NCBI RefSeq assembly: GCF_000378065.1
Contig: NZ_KB899160.1
Coordinates: 1-59,135, forward strand
Origin: Porphyromonas gulae DSM 15663
Lineage (GTDB): Bacteria; Bacteroidota; Bacteroidia; Bacteroidales; Porphyromonadaceae
DNA: 59,135 nt
Direction: 5' to 3'
Shown: piece by piece, positions 45,909 through 54,692 of the stretch
Layout: each line of letters starts with the position of its first letter
How positions within the stretch are numbered: position 1 is the first letter of the stretch
Notes under the pieces: model-generated
Databases searched by the model: none
The model's input: only the letters and a program-made list of their open reading frames with translations
Told to the model about the DNA's origin: nothing
Made by a program: the position numbers and the translations under genes

Positions 45909-46946
45909 TTACTCTTTCAAGATGGTTCGGAGCGCATCGATCCAACGGGCTTCGCTATTGAGACAAGGAATGTAGGTAAAGTCCGTGCCTCCGGCTTTTT
46001 TGAAAATGCTTTGTCCGTGATCGGCTACTTCTTCGAGAGTCTCCAGACAGTCGCATACGAAGGAGGGGCAGGCTATGAGGATACGTTTGGTTCCCTCTTG
46101 CGGCCAAGCGGACAGTCGCTCCACCAAATAGGGGCGCAGCCATTCGGTATGGCCTACGCGAGACTGGAATACTTGTTCTACCTGCTCTTCGTTCAAGCCG
46201 AGCGCCTCGCGGATCAGTGCCGTTGTCCTGTATGTCTGATGGCGGTAGCAGACGCTTGCCGTAGGATCCTCCTCCGTGCAACACCCTTCGGGATGCCGGA
46301 GGTCTAAAGCCTGTCGGGTGGTCTTGTCCAAATGATCGTAGGGGATACCGTGATAGGAAAGCACGAGCTTGTCGAAAGGCTTCGTCAGATAGGGCCGGAT
46401 GTTATCGGCAAGGGTACGAATATAGGCTTCGTGTGCGTAGAAAGGCTGCACGATGCGGAAGGAAAGATCCGGACAAAGGCGGCGGATTTCGGCCTTGCAG
46501 TGCTCCACTGCCGTCTCGTAGCTGCTCATGGCATAGTGTGGGAAGAGCGGAAGGACGACGAGACTTCGATCGCGCGGCAGCTCCTTCAGTACATCGGCCA
46601 CAGCCGGCTTGCCGTAGCGCATGGCTACGTGGACTTCTCTGCCCGTATGTGCCAGTGCTCGGGCTATGGCTTTCGTATGCGACAAGAGGGGGAAAGATCG
46701 GGAGGCTTCGTCCCAAACAGTCCGATACTTGCGAGCCGAACTTTTCTTTCTGAAAGGAGTGATAATGCCTCGTACGAGCAGCTGTCTCAGGAGAAAAGGC
46801 AAAGTGATGATCCTCCTGTCGGTCAGAAAAGAATTGAGGTAGCGTGCCACGTCCTTCACCTCAGGGCTGTCCGGCGAGCCGATATTCAGCAGCAATACCA
46901 CCTCTTCCGCACCTTTATTGTCATCGGTTCTTCTACTATCTGCCAT
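45909..46946 (-). CDS. hemH: Ferrochelatase
   Basis: Inserts Fe2+ into protoporphyrin IX, the last step of protoheme synthesis. The 345 residues include [21 protein letters not shown] at the start, catalytic His199 (LSYHGIP) and the C-terminal [12 protein letters not shown] segment with the conserved acidic residues. P. gingivalis is a heme auxotroph with an incomplete tetrapyrrole pathway, so the enzyme probably works with scavenged porphyrin, or in reverse. It heads an operon with the kinase and GT4 genes. A degenerate -7 box (TATCTTCG, minus strand 46957-46964) lies just upstream. Confidence 0.94.
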   Translation of the reverse strand: MADSRRTDDNKGAEEVVLLLNIGSPDSPEVKDVARYLNSFLTDRRIITLPFLLRQLLVRGIITPFRKKSSARKYRTVWDEASRSFPLLSHTKAIARALAHTGREVHVAMRYGKPAVADVLKELPRDRSLVVLPLFPHYAMSSYETAVEHCKAEIRRLCPDLSFRIVQPFYAHEAYIRTLADNIRPYLTKPFDKLVLSYHGIPYDHLDKTTRQALDLRHPEGCCTEEDPTASVCYRHQTYRTTALIREALGLNEEQVEQVFQSRVGHTEWLRPYLVERLSAWPQEGTKRILIACPSFVCDCLETLEEVADHGQSIFKKAGGTDFTYIPCLNSEARWIDALRTILKE

Positions 46947-47172
46947 AATTTCAAGACGAAGATAGGTAAGATTCCGTTCGCGTCCCTTATTTTTCCGATC
47001 CCATTCCCTAAATGAATGTGAGCATTAACGGAGTAAGGAAGTCATATTGGCCGAAGCTCGGATGTGCAATGAATAAAGGGATCGACTCTGCTGCAAAAGG
47101 ATCCGACGAAAATGCCGTGCGAGAGTCTCTCTCCGAATTAGGATATACGGGTACTTTCGGCAAAAGAGGGAA

Positions 47173-47705
47173 TGTCCGACAGGAAATCTGCATCGCGGAG
47201 CCGAAAAAGGTCGCTCCAAGGTGGAGGAAGCTTTTTCGGTGTGGACTTGTCGCCCTCCAACTTGGAGGAAGCAATTGCGGTGCAACTTTGTCATGCTCCA
47301 AGTTGGAGGAAGGTTTTTCGGCGCGGACTTGTCGTCCTCCAAGTCGGAGCAGCGAATTTCGTGTCCGATTTGCAGGTTTGCACGCCGAACAATCTGCATT
47401 GCAGAGCCGAAATGCAGATTCCCCGGCGGACAATGACACTTTCCCGACCAAAAAGGTCGCCGCAACTTGCGGGAATACATCTTTGACCCGAAAAAGCTTC
47501 CCTCAAGTTGCGGGGAGCTTTTTTGTCGCGAACTTGTCGTCCCGCAAGTTGCGGCGAGGGTTTTCGGCTCGGAGATGCTTTCCCGCAAATTGCGGGAACG
47601 AATTTCGTGTCCGACTTGCAGGTTTGCACGCCGAACAATCTGCATTGCAGAACCGAAATGCAGATTCCCCGACGAACAATGGCATTTTCCCGACCAAAAA
47701 AGTCT
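47173..47705. repeat. 41-bp palindromic minisatellite with 246-bp higher-order duplication
   Basis: Twelve consecutive 41-bp units can be laid out from 47214, with a shortened, degenerate copy before. Units 1-4 (47214, 47255, 47296, 47337) start with CTCCAA-TTGGAG palindromes. Units 7-10 (47460, 47501, 47542, 47583) carry CCGCAA-TTGCGG in the same place. Units 4-6 and 10-12 are nearly identical over 123 bp, so the whole is a 246-bp (6 x 41) duplication. Stop codons are scarce, which leaves long open frames on both strands. I treat these frames as a by-product. Confidence 0.9.
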
Positions 47706-47834
47706 GTCGTGCTGCTCTTGGAGAGGTCGGAAGGGTCGGCTGTGGGTATGCCTGTGATTTTTGCACTCCCGATGACATGTGAAAATCATCGGCTCAAAAA
47801 CCGATCTGCTTACGGTAGTAAAAGAGGAATCCCT

Positions 47835-47842
47835 TACCTTTG
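47835..47842 (+). promoter_or_regulatory. -7 box (TACCTTTG) upstream of the phosphodiesterase gene
   Basis: Exact TAnnTTTG match, 30 nt before the ATG at 47873. It also argues against the earlier in-frame start at 47840. Confidence 0.55.
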
Positions 47843-47872
47843 GCCGTATCAAATCGAAAGATTTTTATAAAA

Positions 47873-49108
47873 ATGAGACAGCATTTACCTCTATTTCCTT
47901 TCATCCTGTTTCTGCTTCTTGCCTTCTCTTATGTCGGTTGCCGGACAGCCCGACAAACACCTAAGCAATCGGAACGGTACGTCGTGGTCCTGTCTTTGGA
48001 CGGCTTCCGGCCGGACTATACCGATCGGGCACATACACCGGAGTTGGATCGGATGGCGCAGGAAGGATTGAGCGGGTCGCTCCGGCCATGCTTCCCCTCG
48101 CTTACGTTTCCCAATCATTACAGCATGGCTACGGGGCTTTACCCCGACCATCACGGCATCGTAGCCAATGAGTTTGTGGATTCGGTTCTGGGCGTTTTTC
48201 GCATATCCGACCGAAAAGCCGTGGAGACTCCCGGATTCTGGGGCGGTGAGCCGGTTTGGAATACGGCTGCACGCCAAGGCATCCGTGCCGGTGTCTACTT
48301 TTGGGTAGGATCCGAGACGGCTGTAAATGGGCTTCGGCCGTGGCGGTGGAAAAAATTCTCCTCCACCGTTCCGTTTCGTAACCGTGCCGACTCCGTCATC
48401 GCGTGGCTCAGTCTGCCCGAAAAGGAGCGACCGCGCTTGCTCATGTGGTACATCGAGGAGCCGGATATGATCGGCCATTCTCAAACGCCCGAAAGCCCGC
48501 TGACACTGGCTATGGTAGAGCGGCTGGACAGTGTGGTCGGCTATTTCCGCAAACGGTTGGAGTCTCTTCCCATAGCCGCTCAGACCGACTTCATCATAGT
48601 ATCCGATCATGGTATGGCTACATACGAAAATGAGAAATGCGTCAATCTGGCGCATCATCTGCCTGCGGACAGCTTCCTCTACATGGCCACCGGAGCCTTC
48701 ACCCACTTGTACCCGAAGCCCTCCTATACCGAGCGAGCCTATGAGATCCTGCGGACCATTCCTCATATATCGGTTTACCGCAAAGGGGATGTGCCTGCGC
48801 GCCTGCACTGTGGTACCAATCCACGCTTGGGCGAACTGGTCGTAATCCCGGACATAGGCTCCACCGTGTTTTTCTCAGTAGACGAAGACGTTCGTCCGGG
48901 AGCGGCACATGGCTATGACAACCAAGCACCGGAAATGAGGGCTTTACTCCGGGCTGTGGGACCCGGTTTTCGTCCGGGCAGCAGGGTGGAAAATCTGCCG
49001 AATATCACCATCTATCCGCTGATATGCAGACTGTTGGGCATAGAGCCTGCACCCAATGACGCAGACGAAACGTTGCTGAACGACCTCATCCGAGACCAAC
49101 GACTATGA
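47873..49108 (+). CDS. NPP-type phosphodiesterase/nucleotide pyrophosphatase, lipoprotein
   Basis: A 411-residue alkaline-phosphatase-superfamily enzyme of the ectonucleotide pyrophosphatase/phosphodiesterase group. The lipoprotein signal ends near Cys23 (AFSYVGC). Asp43 (LSLDGFRPDY) and the nucleophile Thr78 (PSLTFPNHYSMATGLYP) form the metal and catalytic centre. IEEPDMIGH and SDHGM supply the other zinc ligands. It would hydrolyse phosphodiester or pyrophosphate bonds of nucleotides or other substrates outside the cytoplasm. The start at 47840 is rejected because it lies in the -7 box. DUF4924 overlaps its stop by 4 nt. Confidence 0.9.
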   Translation: MRQHLPLFPFILFLLLAFSYVGCRTARQTPKQSERYVVVLSLDGFRPDYTDRAHTPELDRMAQEGLSGSLRPCFPSLTFPNHYSMATGLYPDHHGIVANEFVDSVLGVFRISDRKAVETPGFWGGEPVWNTAARQGIRAGVYFWVGSETAVNGLRPWRWKKFSSTVPFRNRADSVIAWLSLPEKERPRLLMWYIEEPDMIGHSQTPESPLTLAMVERLDSVVGYFRKRLESLPIAAQTDFIIVSDHGMATYENEKCVNLAHHLPADSFLYMATGAFTHLYPKPSYTERAYEILRTIPHISVYRKGDVPARLHCGTNPRLGELVVIPDIGSTVFFSVDEDVRPGAAHGYDNQAPEMRALLRAVGPGFRPGSRVENLPNITIYPLICRLLGIEPAPNDADETLLNDLIRDQRL

Positions 49109-49653
49109 TCATAGCAAGGGAAAAACGGCGCAACAATATCGCCGAGTACGTCCTCTACATGTGGCAGATAGAGGATCTCATACGTGCCAACGAACTGGAT
49201 ATGCAGCGGCTTCGCACCACTGTCATCGCCCAATATCGGCAAGATAGGGAGACGACCGCCGAGATAGACCGCTGGTATGCCGAGCTGGTGGATATGATGC
49301 TGACCGAGGGCGTCCGCGAGCAGGGGCATATCAATATCGTCCGCATAGCCATCATGCAAATGGAAGAGATCCATACGCGGTTGATGGCAGACCCCAAAGA
49401 GATGATTTATCAAGGACTTTACTATCAGGTACTCCCTGCCATCGTACAGCTTAGAGCCAAGAGCGCAGGCAGCAATACGGGAGAGATAGAGACTTGCCTG
49501 ACTGCCATATACGGTCTGCTGACCCTGCGCCTGCAAAAAAAGGAAGTGAGCGAAGAGACGCTCGCCAGTATCAAACAAATGAGTACGCTCCTCTCCGTCC
49601 TGTCCGAAAAGTTTGCCGCCCAAGAGCAGGGCACGGAAGAGGCTCTTCTCTGA
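49105..49653 (+). CDS. DUF4924 family protein
   Basis: A 182-residue, mostly helical protein restricted to Bacteroidetes, of unknown function. It begins MIIAREKRRNNIAEYVLYMW and has conserved QIEDLIRANE and EQGHINIV segments. No signal or membrane segment is visible. It overlaps the phosphodiesterase (ATGA) and precedes yigZ by 3 nt, so the three are one transcript. Family name from recall. Confidence 0.8.
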   Translation: MIIAREKRRNNIAEYVLYMWQIEDLIRANELDMQRLRTTVIAQYRQDRETTAEIDRWYAELVDMMLTEGVREQGHINIVRIAIMQMEEIHTRLMADPKEMIYQGLYYQVLPAIVQLRAKSAGSNTGEIETCLTAIYGLLTLRLQKKEVSEETLASIKQMSTLLSVLSEKFAAQEQGTEEALL

Positions 49654-49656
49654 ACC

Positions 49657-50265
49657 ATGGCCGAAGATTCCTACTTCACGATCGGTGCTCCCTCGGAAGC
49701 GCAGTACACGGAGAAGCGCAGCCGCTTTCTGGCTTTCGCCTATCCCGTGAGTTCGGAAGAGGAGGCACTTTCGCTTGTAGCCGATCTGCGCCGCCGCTAC
49801 TTCGATGCGCGCCATGTATGCTGGGCGTACAAGCTGGGAGCCAAAGGCGAACGTACCCGATCCAATGACGACGGAGAACCGTCGGGGACTGCCGGCAAAC
49901 CCATCCTCGGTCAGATCACCTCGCAGGGGCTTACACAGGTATTCGTTGCCGTGGTACGCTACTTCGGAGGTGTCAAGCTGGGTACGAGCGGTCTTATCGT
50001 TGCCTATCGCGAAGCAGCTCGCGAAGCTCTCGAAGCAGCCGACCGAAAAGAAGAGATCCTGTATGAAGAACTGACTATCGCCTTCGAATATCCTTTGCTG
50101 GGCGAAGTGATGCGACTGGCGAAAGATGCCGGAGCCTCTATCCGCTCGCAGGATTTTGCCGAGAATTGCAGGCTTACCGTCAGCCTCCGCGGCAACGATG
50201 CCGCCATCCTGCGCAATCGCCTCTCTTCCATCTACGGCGTCACCCTCCTCCAAGACGAAGATTGA
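49657..50265 (+). CDS. yigZ: YigZ family protein (IMPACT/UPF0029)
   Basis: A 202-residue member of the YigZ/IMPACT family. The N-terminal domain has EKRSRFLAFAYPV, RHVCWAYKLG, SNDDGEPSGTAGKPIL and RYFGGVKLGTSGL in order (residues about 15-115). The C-terminal UPF0029 ferredoxin-like domain covers about 135-202. In eukaryotes, IMPACT affects GCN2 signalling; the bacterial role is not settled. It is the last gene before a 580-bp gap. Confidence 0.9.
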   Translation: MAEDSYFTIGAPSEAQYTEKRSRFLAFAYPVSSEEEALSLVADLRRRYFDARHVCWAYKLGAKGERTRSNDDGEPSGTAGKPILGQITSQGLTQVFVAVVRYFGGVKLGTSGLIVAYREAAREALEAADRKEEILYEELTIAFEYPLLGEVMRLAKDAGASIRSQDFAENCRLTVSLRGNDAAILRNRLSSIYGVTLLQDED

Positions 50266-50490
50266 TCCACTCCCTTTTCCGAATCGCAGAGAGTATATAA
50301 AACCGACTACAGATGCACTTCATTCCGAAAGCACTTGTGTCGTAGCTGTTTTATGTGTAGAAGAACTTCTGCCTGTTGCCTCCGGTTACTACTTCACCAT
50401 CCGACTCTTTTCTCAACCGTTGGGAAAAGTCTGTTTGTCGAGAAAGGGCAAATTGAGCTTTTCGAGCGTAAAACGGACAAATTGCGGTTC
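50266..50490. other. Intergenic region after yigZ
   Basis: No gene, tRNA or terminator is recognised. Short frames exist but continue into repeat copy D and resemble nothing known. Confidence 0.4.
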
Positions 50491-50600
50491 GTGTTTTCTG
50501 AAAAACTCGCGCCTAAAAAATTTCGTTTTGGTTCGAGAAATTTTTTCTTTTGGCGCGGGAAGCAAAAAATTCTCGCGCCACGTTTTTTCGCTCCGTGCGT
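50491..50600 (+). repeat. Dispersed intergenic hairpin repeat, copy D
   Basis: Plus orientation, with 'gtgttttctgaaaa' at the left, 'cgttttggttcgagaaattttttc' in the middle and 'aaaaaattctcgcgccacgttttttcg' at the right. It lacks part of the left module and so is the most divergent copy. It lies between yigZ and metG. Confidence 0.75.
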
Positions 50601-50804
50601 GATCATTTTTTGGAACGTAAGAAGCTCAAAGAGGGGAGAGGCGAATCAAGAAGGAAATAGCACTGAGTCGGAACAAAAAAGCAGGATATGAATGCCGCTC
50701 TAATACAAATAGTGTCGCCGTATGGCTTCTTTCTAATTCTGATCTTCGTGGCGGCATCGGTAGCATTGAGACTTTCGGACAATTATCAACGGTGGTCAAA
50801 TCAT

Positions 50805-50812
50805 TATCTTTG
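50805..50812 (+). promoter_or_regulatory. -7 box (TATCTTTG) upstream of metG
   Basis: Exact TAnnTTTG match, 35 nt before the metG ATG. No -33 element is seen at the standard distance. The stretch 50601-50804 shows nothing else. Confidence 0.6.
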
Positions 50813-50847
50813 CAGCAATTAGATACGAAAAAACAATCTGAACAATA

Positions 50848-52890
50848 ATGGATAAACAATTCAAACGAACTCTTATCACCACGGCCCTTCCGTATGCCAA
50901 TGGGCCTGTACATATCGGACACCTGGCCGGCGTCTACGTCCCGGCCGATATATATGCACGCTATCTGCGCCTGCGTGGCAGAGACTGCCTGCTGATCGGC
51001 GGATCGGATGAGCATGGCGTACCCATCGCCCTGAAAGCCAAGGCCGAGGGCTGTACTCCTCAGGAGGTCGTAGACCGTTACCACGAACAGATCAAGCGTT
51101 CGTTCGAGGGGCTGGGTATCTCCTTCGATATATACTCACGTACGACAAGCGATATGCATCGCCGTACGGCAAGCGACTTCTTCAAGACCTTGTATGAAAA
51201 GGGTGAGTTCGTGGAGCAGACGAGCGAGCAGTATTATGACGAAGAAGCCAAGCAATTCCTGGCCGACCGCTATATCACCGGTACTTGTCCGCACTGTAGC
51301 AACGATCGGGCTTACGGCGACCAGTGCGAAGCCTGCGGTACCTCGCTCAATGCCACTGACCTGATCAATCCCCGCAGTACGATATCCGGCAGTGCTCCCG
51401 TGCTGCGTGAGACGAAACACTGGTATTTGCCTCTGGACAAGCATGAGCCTTTCCTGAAAGAGTGGATCCTCGATGAACATAAGGAGTGGAAGAGCAACGT
51501 CTACGGCCAGTGCAAGAGTTGGCTGGATATGGGGCTGCAACCCCGTGCCGTGAGTCGCGATTTGGACTGGGGTATCCCCGTGCCGGTGGAGGGTGCCGAA
51601 GGAAAGGTGCTGTATGTATGGTTCGATGCTCCGATAGGCTATATCTCCAATACCAAAGAGCTGTGTCCCGATAGTTGGGAGACGTGGTGGAAGTCGGAAG
51701 ATACCCGTCTCGTTCATTTTATCGGTAAGGACAATATTGTATTCCACTGTATCGTTTTTCCGGCCATGCTCCGAGCCGAAGGTTCGTTTATCCTGCCTGA
51801 CAATGTACCTGCCAACGAGTTTCTCAACCTCGAAGGAGATAAGATTTCCACCAGTCGGAACTGGGCTGTCTGGCTGCATGAATACCTCGAAGAGTTCCCT
51901 GGCAAGCAGGATGTCCTGCGCTATGTGCTCACGGCCAACGCTCCCGAAACGAAGGACAACGACTTCACATGGCGCGACTTTCAGGCTCGCAACAACAACG
52001 AACTGGTAGCCATATTCGGCAATTTCGTGAACCGGGCATTGGTCCTTACTCATAAGTACTTCGGTGGTGCTGTGCCGGCCAAAGGCGAGCTGACGGATTA
52101 CGACAGTCGCACGATAGAGGAGTTTGCAGCCGTGAAGCAGGCTTTGGAGCATCAGCTGGATACGTTCCACTTCCGCGAAGCCCTGAAAGAAGCGATGAAT
52201 CTGGCACGTATAGGCAATAAATATCTGGCCGATACGGAACCTTGGAAGCTGGCAAAAACGGATATGAACCGTGTGGCTACGATCCTCAATCTGTCCCTGC
52301 AGATAACGGCCAATCTGGCTATCGCCTTCGAACCGTTCCTGCCTTTCTCCTCGGCAAAGCTCCTGTCTATGCTCTCCACCGACTGTCCTTTCGGCTGGGA
52401 TCGTTTGGGTAGTACGGATCTCTTGCCCGAAGGTCATGTCTTGGGCAGTCCCGAATTGCTGTTCGAAAAGCTGGAGGACAGTGTGATAGATGCACAGATT
52501 CAGAAATTGCAGGCTACCAAGCTGGCCAACGAAAAGGCTGCCCATCAGGCTGCTCCGATAGCCGAAGACATTGCATTCGAGGACTTCCTCAAGCTGGACA
52601 TCCGTGTGGGCACGGTGCTGGAGTGTGAGAAGGTGCCTAAGGCGGACAAGCTCTTGCGTTTTCGTATCGATGATGGTCTGGGTGGCCGGACGATCGTTTC
52701 GGGTATTGCCAAACACTATGCTCCGGAAGAGCTGGTAGGCAAGCAGGTATGCTTCATCGCCAATTTGCCTCCGCGCAAGCTCAAAGGTATCGAGTCCGAG
52801 GGCATGATCCTTTCGGCAGAGGATGCGGACGGATCGCTCAGGGTCATTGTGCCGGCAGCAGGAGTTGCCGCCGGTAGTCAGGTGAAATAG
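50848..52890 (+). CDS. metG: Methionyl-tRNA synthetase
   Basis: Class I synthetase that charges initiator and elongator tRNA-Met. The 680 residues include the HIGH motif at 22-25, a zinc knuckle with Cys147, Cys150, Cys160 and Cys163, and KISTS (332-336) in place of KMSKS. The C-terminal tRNA-binding domain of the Trbp111/EMAP type begins about residue 577 ([16 protein letters not shown]). It precedes the nucleotidase by 29 nt. Confidence 0.97.
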   Translation: MDKQFKRTLITTALPYANGPVHIGHLAGVYVPADIYARYLRLRGRDCLLIGGSDEHGVPIALKAKAEGCTPQEVVDRYHEQIKRSFEGLGISFDIYSRTTSDMHRRTASDFFKTLYEKGEFVEQTSEQYYDEEAKQFLADRYITGTCPHCSNDRAYGDQCEACGTSLNATDLINPRSTISGSAPVLRETKHWYLPLDKHEPFLKEWILDEHKEWKSNVYGQCKSWLDMGLQPRAVSRDLDWGIPVPVEGAEGKVLYVWFDAPIGYISNTKELCPDSWETWWKSEDTRLVHFIGKDNIVFHCIVFPAMLRAEGSFILPDNVPANEFLNLEGDKISTSRNWAVWLHEYLEEFPGKQDVLRYVLTANAPETKDNDFTWRDFQARNNNELVAIFGNFVNRALVLTHKYFGGAVPAKGELTDYDSRTIEEFAAVKQALEHQLDTFHFREALKEAMNLARIGNKYLADTEPWKLAKTDMNRVATILNLSLQITANLAIAFEPFLPFSSAKLLSMLSTDCPFGWDRLGSTDLLPEGHVLGSPELLFEKLEDSVIDAQIQKLQATKLANEKAAHQAAPIAEDIAFEDFLKLDIRVGTVLECEKVPKADKLLRFRIDDGLGGRTIVSGIAKHYAPEELVGKQVCFIANLPPRKLKGIESEGMILSAEDADGSLRVIVPAAGVAAGSQVK

Positions 52891-52919
52891 ACTTTTAGAG
52901 GTACTACAGATCGTACGGT

Positions 52920-54692
52920 ATGAAGAAGAGACTTCTCGGTTTACTTTCCGTCCTGCTTCCGCTGGCAGTGTTTCTCCTCGGTGGATGTGCAAGCAGGCAG
53001 GAGCATTCCCTTCGCATTATCCACACTACGGATCTTCACGGGAATGTATTCCCCACTGATTTCAAAGCTTTAAGACCGACTTCGGGTGGAATGTCGCGCT
53101 TGGCTTCCTTCCTGAAAGTTGCCCGGTCGGACAGATCGGAGTTGCTGCTCTTCGATGGTGGCGACGTATTGCAGGGCGATCCTACGGCCTACTATTATAA
53201 CTACATGGACACGACGGGTACTCATCTTTTCTCCCGTGCGATGAACTACTTGCGCTATGATGCCGCCATACCGGGCAATCACGACATCGAGACCGGCCAT
53301 GCCGTCTATGACAAATGGGTAGCCGGCTGCGACTTCCCTTTCTTGGCGGCAAACGCTATCGACACCGAGACCGGCAAGCCATATTGGGCTCCTTATACGG
53401 TTTTCGATCGGAACGGGCTGAGGGTGGCTCTGTTGGGCTTTATCACTCCGGCTATTCCTGAGTGGCTGCCGCAAAGCCTGTGGACGGGGATGCGATTCGA
53501 CGATATAATCGAATCGGCCAAGTACTGGGTGCCGTTTGTGATTCAAGAGGAAAAACCGGACTTTGTCGTCTGCGTACTGCATTCCGGTAGGGAGAACGAC
53601 AATGCGAACTACCTCGAAGACGCCGGTATGACCCTTGCGCGTGAAGTCGCAGGCATAGATCTACTGCTGCTCGGACATGATCATCAGGAGTACAGCCGGA
53701 GGGTGAAAGGAGGGGGAGCCGACTCCGTTCTCATTCTCAACCCGGCTAACCATTTGGACAAAGTGTCCGATGTGCGGCTCAGTCTCACTCGCAAAGGGGA
53801 CAAGGTGCTGCACAAAAGAGTGGAAGGTGGCTTGACGGACATATCGCGGCTTACTCCCGATTCGGCCTTTATGGCGCATTTCTCCTTCGATGAAGCTGCC
53901 GTTCGCCGGTTTGTGAACGAGCCTATGTGTGTTTCCTCCACCGAAATAAGCTCTGCAGACGCACTGTTCGGCTCGTCTCCTTTCATGGATCTGATTCATC
54001 ATGTGATGCTGAGCGAGTCCGGCGCGGATATATCATTTGCAGCTCCTCTCTTCACCAATACGGATTTGCCGGCGGATTCGATCTATATGTACCACATGTT
54101 CGCCATCTATCCGTACGAGAATTTTCTTTGCACGATGCAAATGACCGGCCGCGAAATACGTGACTATTTGGAGTTTTCCTATTCCCGATGGGTGGCGGAT
54201 CCGACTCGGCAGAATGGTCATCTCATCCTGCTGAAAAAGGATGTCGTTGCTTCCGACCGCTTCAAAACGATGTATCCTTCCTTCAACTTCAGTGCGGCGG
54301 GAGGACTGCGCTATACCGTAGATGTGACCAAACCGATAGGGGAGAGAGTGCTCATCACAGAAGTGAGGGACAAGATGTCCGGCGATGGGGTATACAAGCC
54401 CTTTGCACTTGATAGCGTATACACGGTGGCTCTCAATTCATATCGAGCCAACGGTGGGGGCGGACTGATGACGGAAGGAGCCGGCATTGCACCCGAAGAA
54501 CTGCGTGCTCGTCTCAAGAACTCTACAGCCGTGGATATCCGCCAAGCACTGATTCGCTATGTGCGCCGCACCGGTAGGGTAGAGGTGCCTCCTGTTTGCG
54601 ATTGGCAATTTGTGCCGGCAGGATCAGTCAAGGAAGCGATCGCACGCGATCGGGAGTTTCTCTTCGGTAAGAGAAAGAAAACTACTCGATGA
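52920..54692 (+). CDS. 5'-nucleotidase/metallophosphoesterase lipoprotein
   Basis: A 590-residue secreted two-domain phosphatase of the UshA/5'-nucleotidase family. The lipoprotein signal ends at LLGGC (Cys23). The metallophosphoesterase domain shows TTDLHGN (Asp38, His40), GGDVLQGD (80-87), GNHDIE (119-124) and LLGHDHQEY. The C-terminal nucleotide-binding domain starts at about residue 330 and includes FNFSAAGGLRYTVD and NSYRANGGGGL. It would release nucleosides or 2',3'-cyclic nucleotide products outside the cytoplasm. The stop overlaps the exonuclease-like gene by 4 nt. Confidence 0.92.
   Translation: MKKRLLGLLSVLLPLAVFLLGGCASRQEHSLRIIHTTDLHGNVFPTDFKALRPTSGGMSRLASFLKVARSDRSELLLFDGGDVLQGDPTAYYYNYMDTTGTHLFSRAMNYLRYDAAIPGNHDIETGHAVYDKWVAGCDFPFLAANAIDTETGKPYWAPYTVFDRNGLRVALLGFITPAIPEWLPQSLWTGMRFDDIIESAKYWVPFVIQEEKPDFVVCVLHSGRENDNANYLEDAGMTLAREVAGIDLLLLGHDHQEYSRRVKGGGADSVLILNPANHLDKVSDVRLSLTRKGDKVLHKRVEGGLTDISRLTPDSAFMAHFSFDEAAVRRFVNEPMCVSSTEISSADALFGSSPFMDLIHHVMLSESGADISFAAPLFTNTDLPADSIYMYHMFAIYPYENFLCTMQMTGREIRDYLEFSYSRWVADPTRQNGHLILLKKDVVASDRFKTMYPSFNFSAAGGLRYTVDVTKPIGERVLITEVRDKMSGDGVYKPFALDSVYTVALNSYRANGGGGLMTEGAGIAPEELRARLKNSTAVDIRQALIRYVRRTGRVEVPPVCDWQFVPAGSVKEAIARDREFLFGKRKKTTR

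Noticed and set aside
51136-52992. 618-codon minus-strand frame opposite metG
   Set aside because: Antisense to a clear metG with all motifs. The translation has no recognisable domain. It is a shadow frame caused by codon bias.
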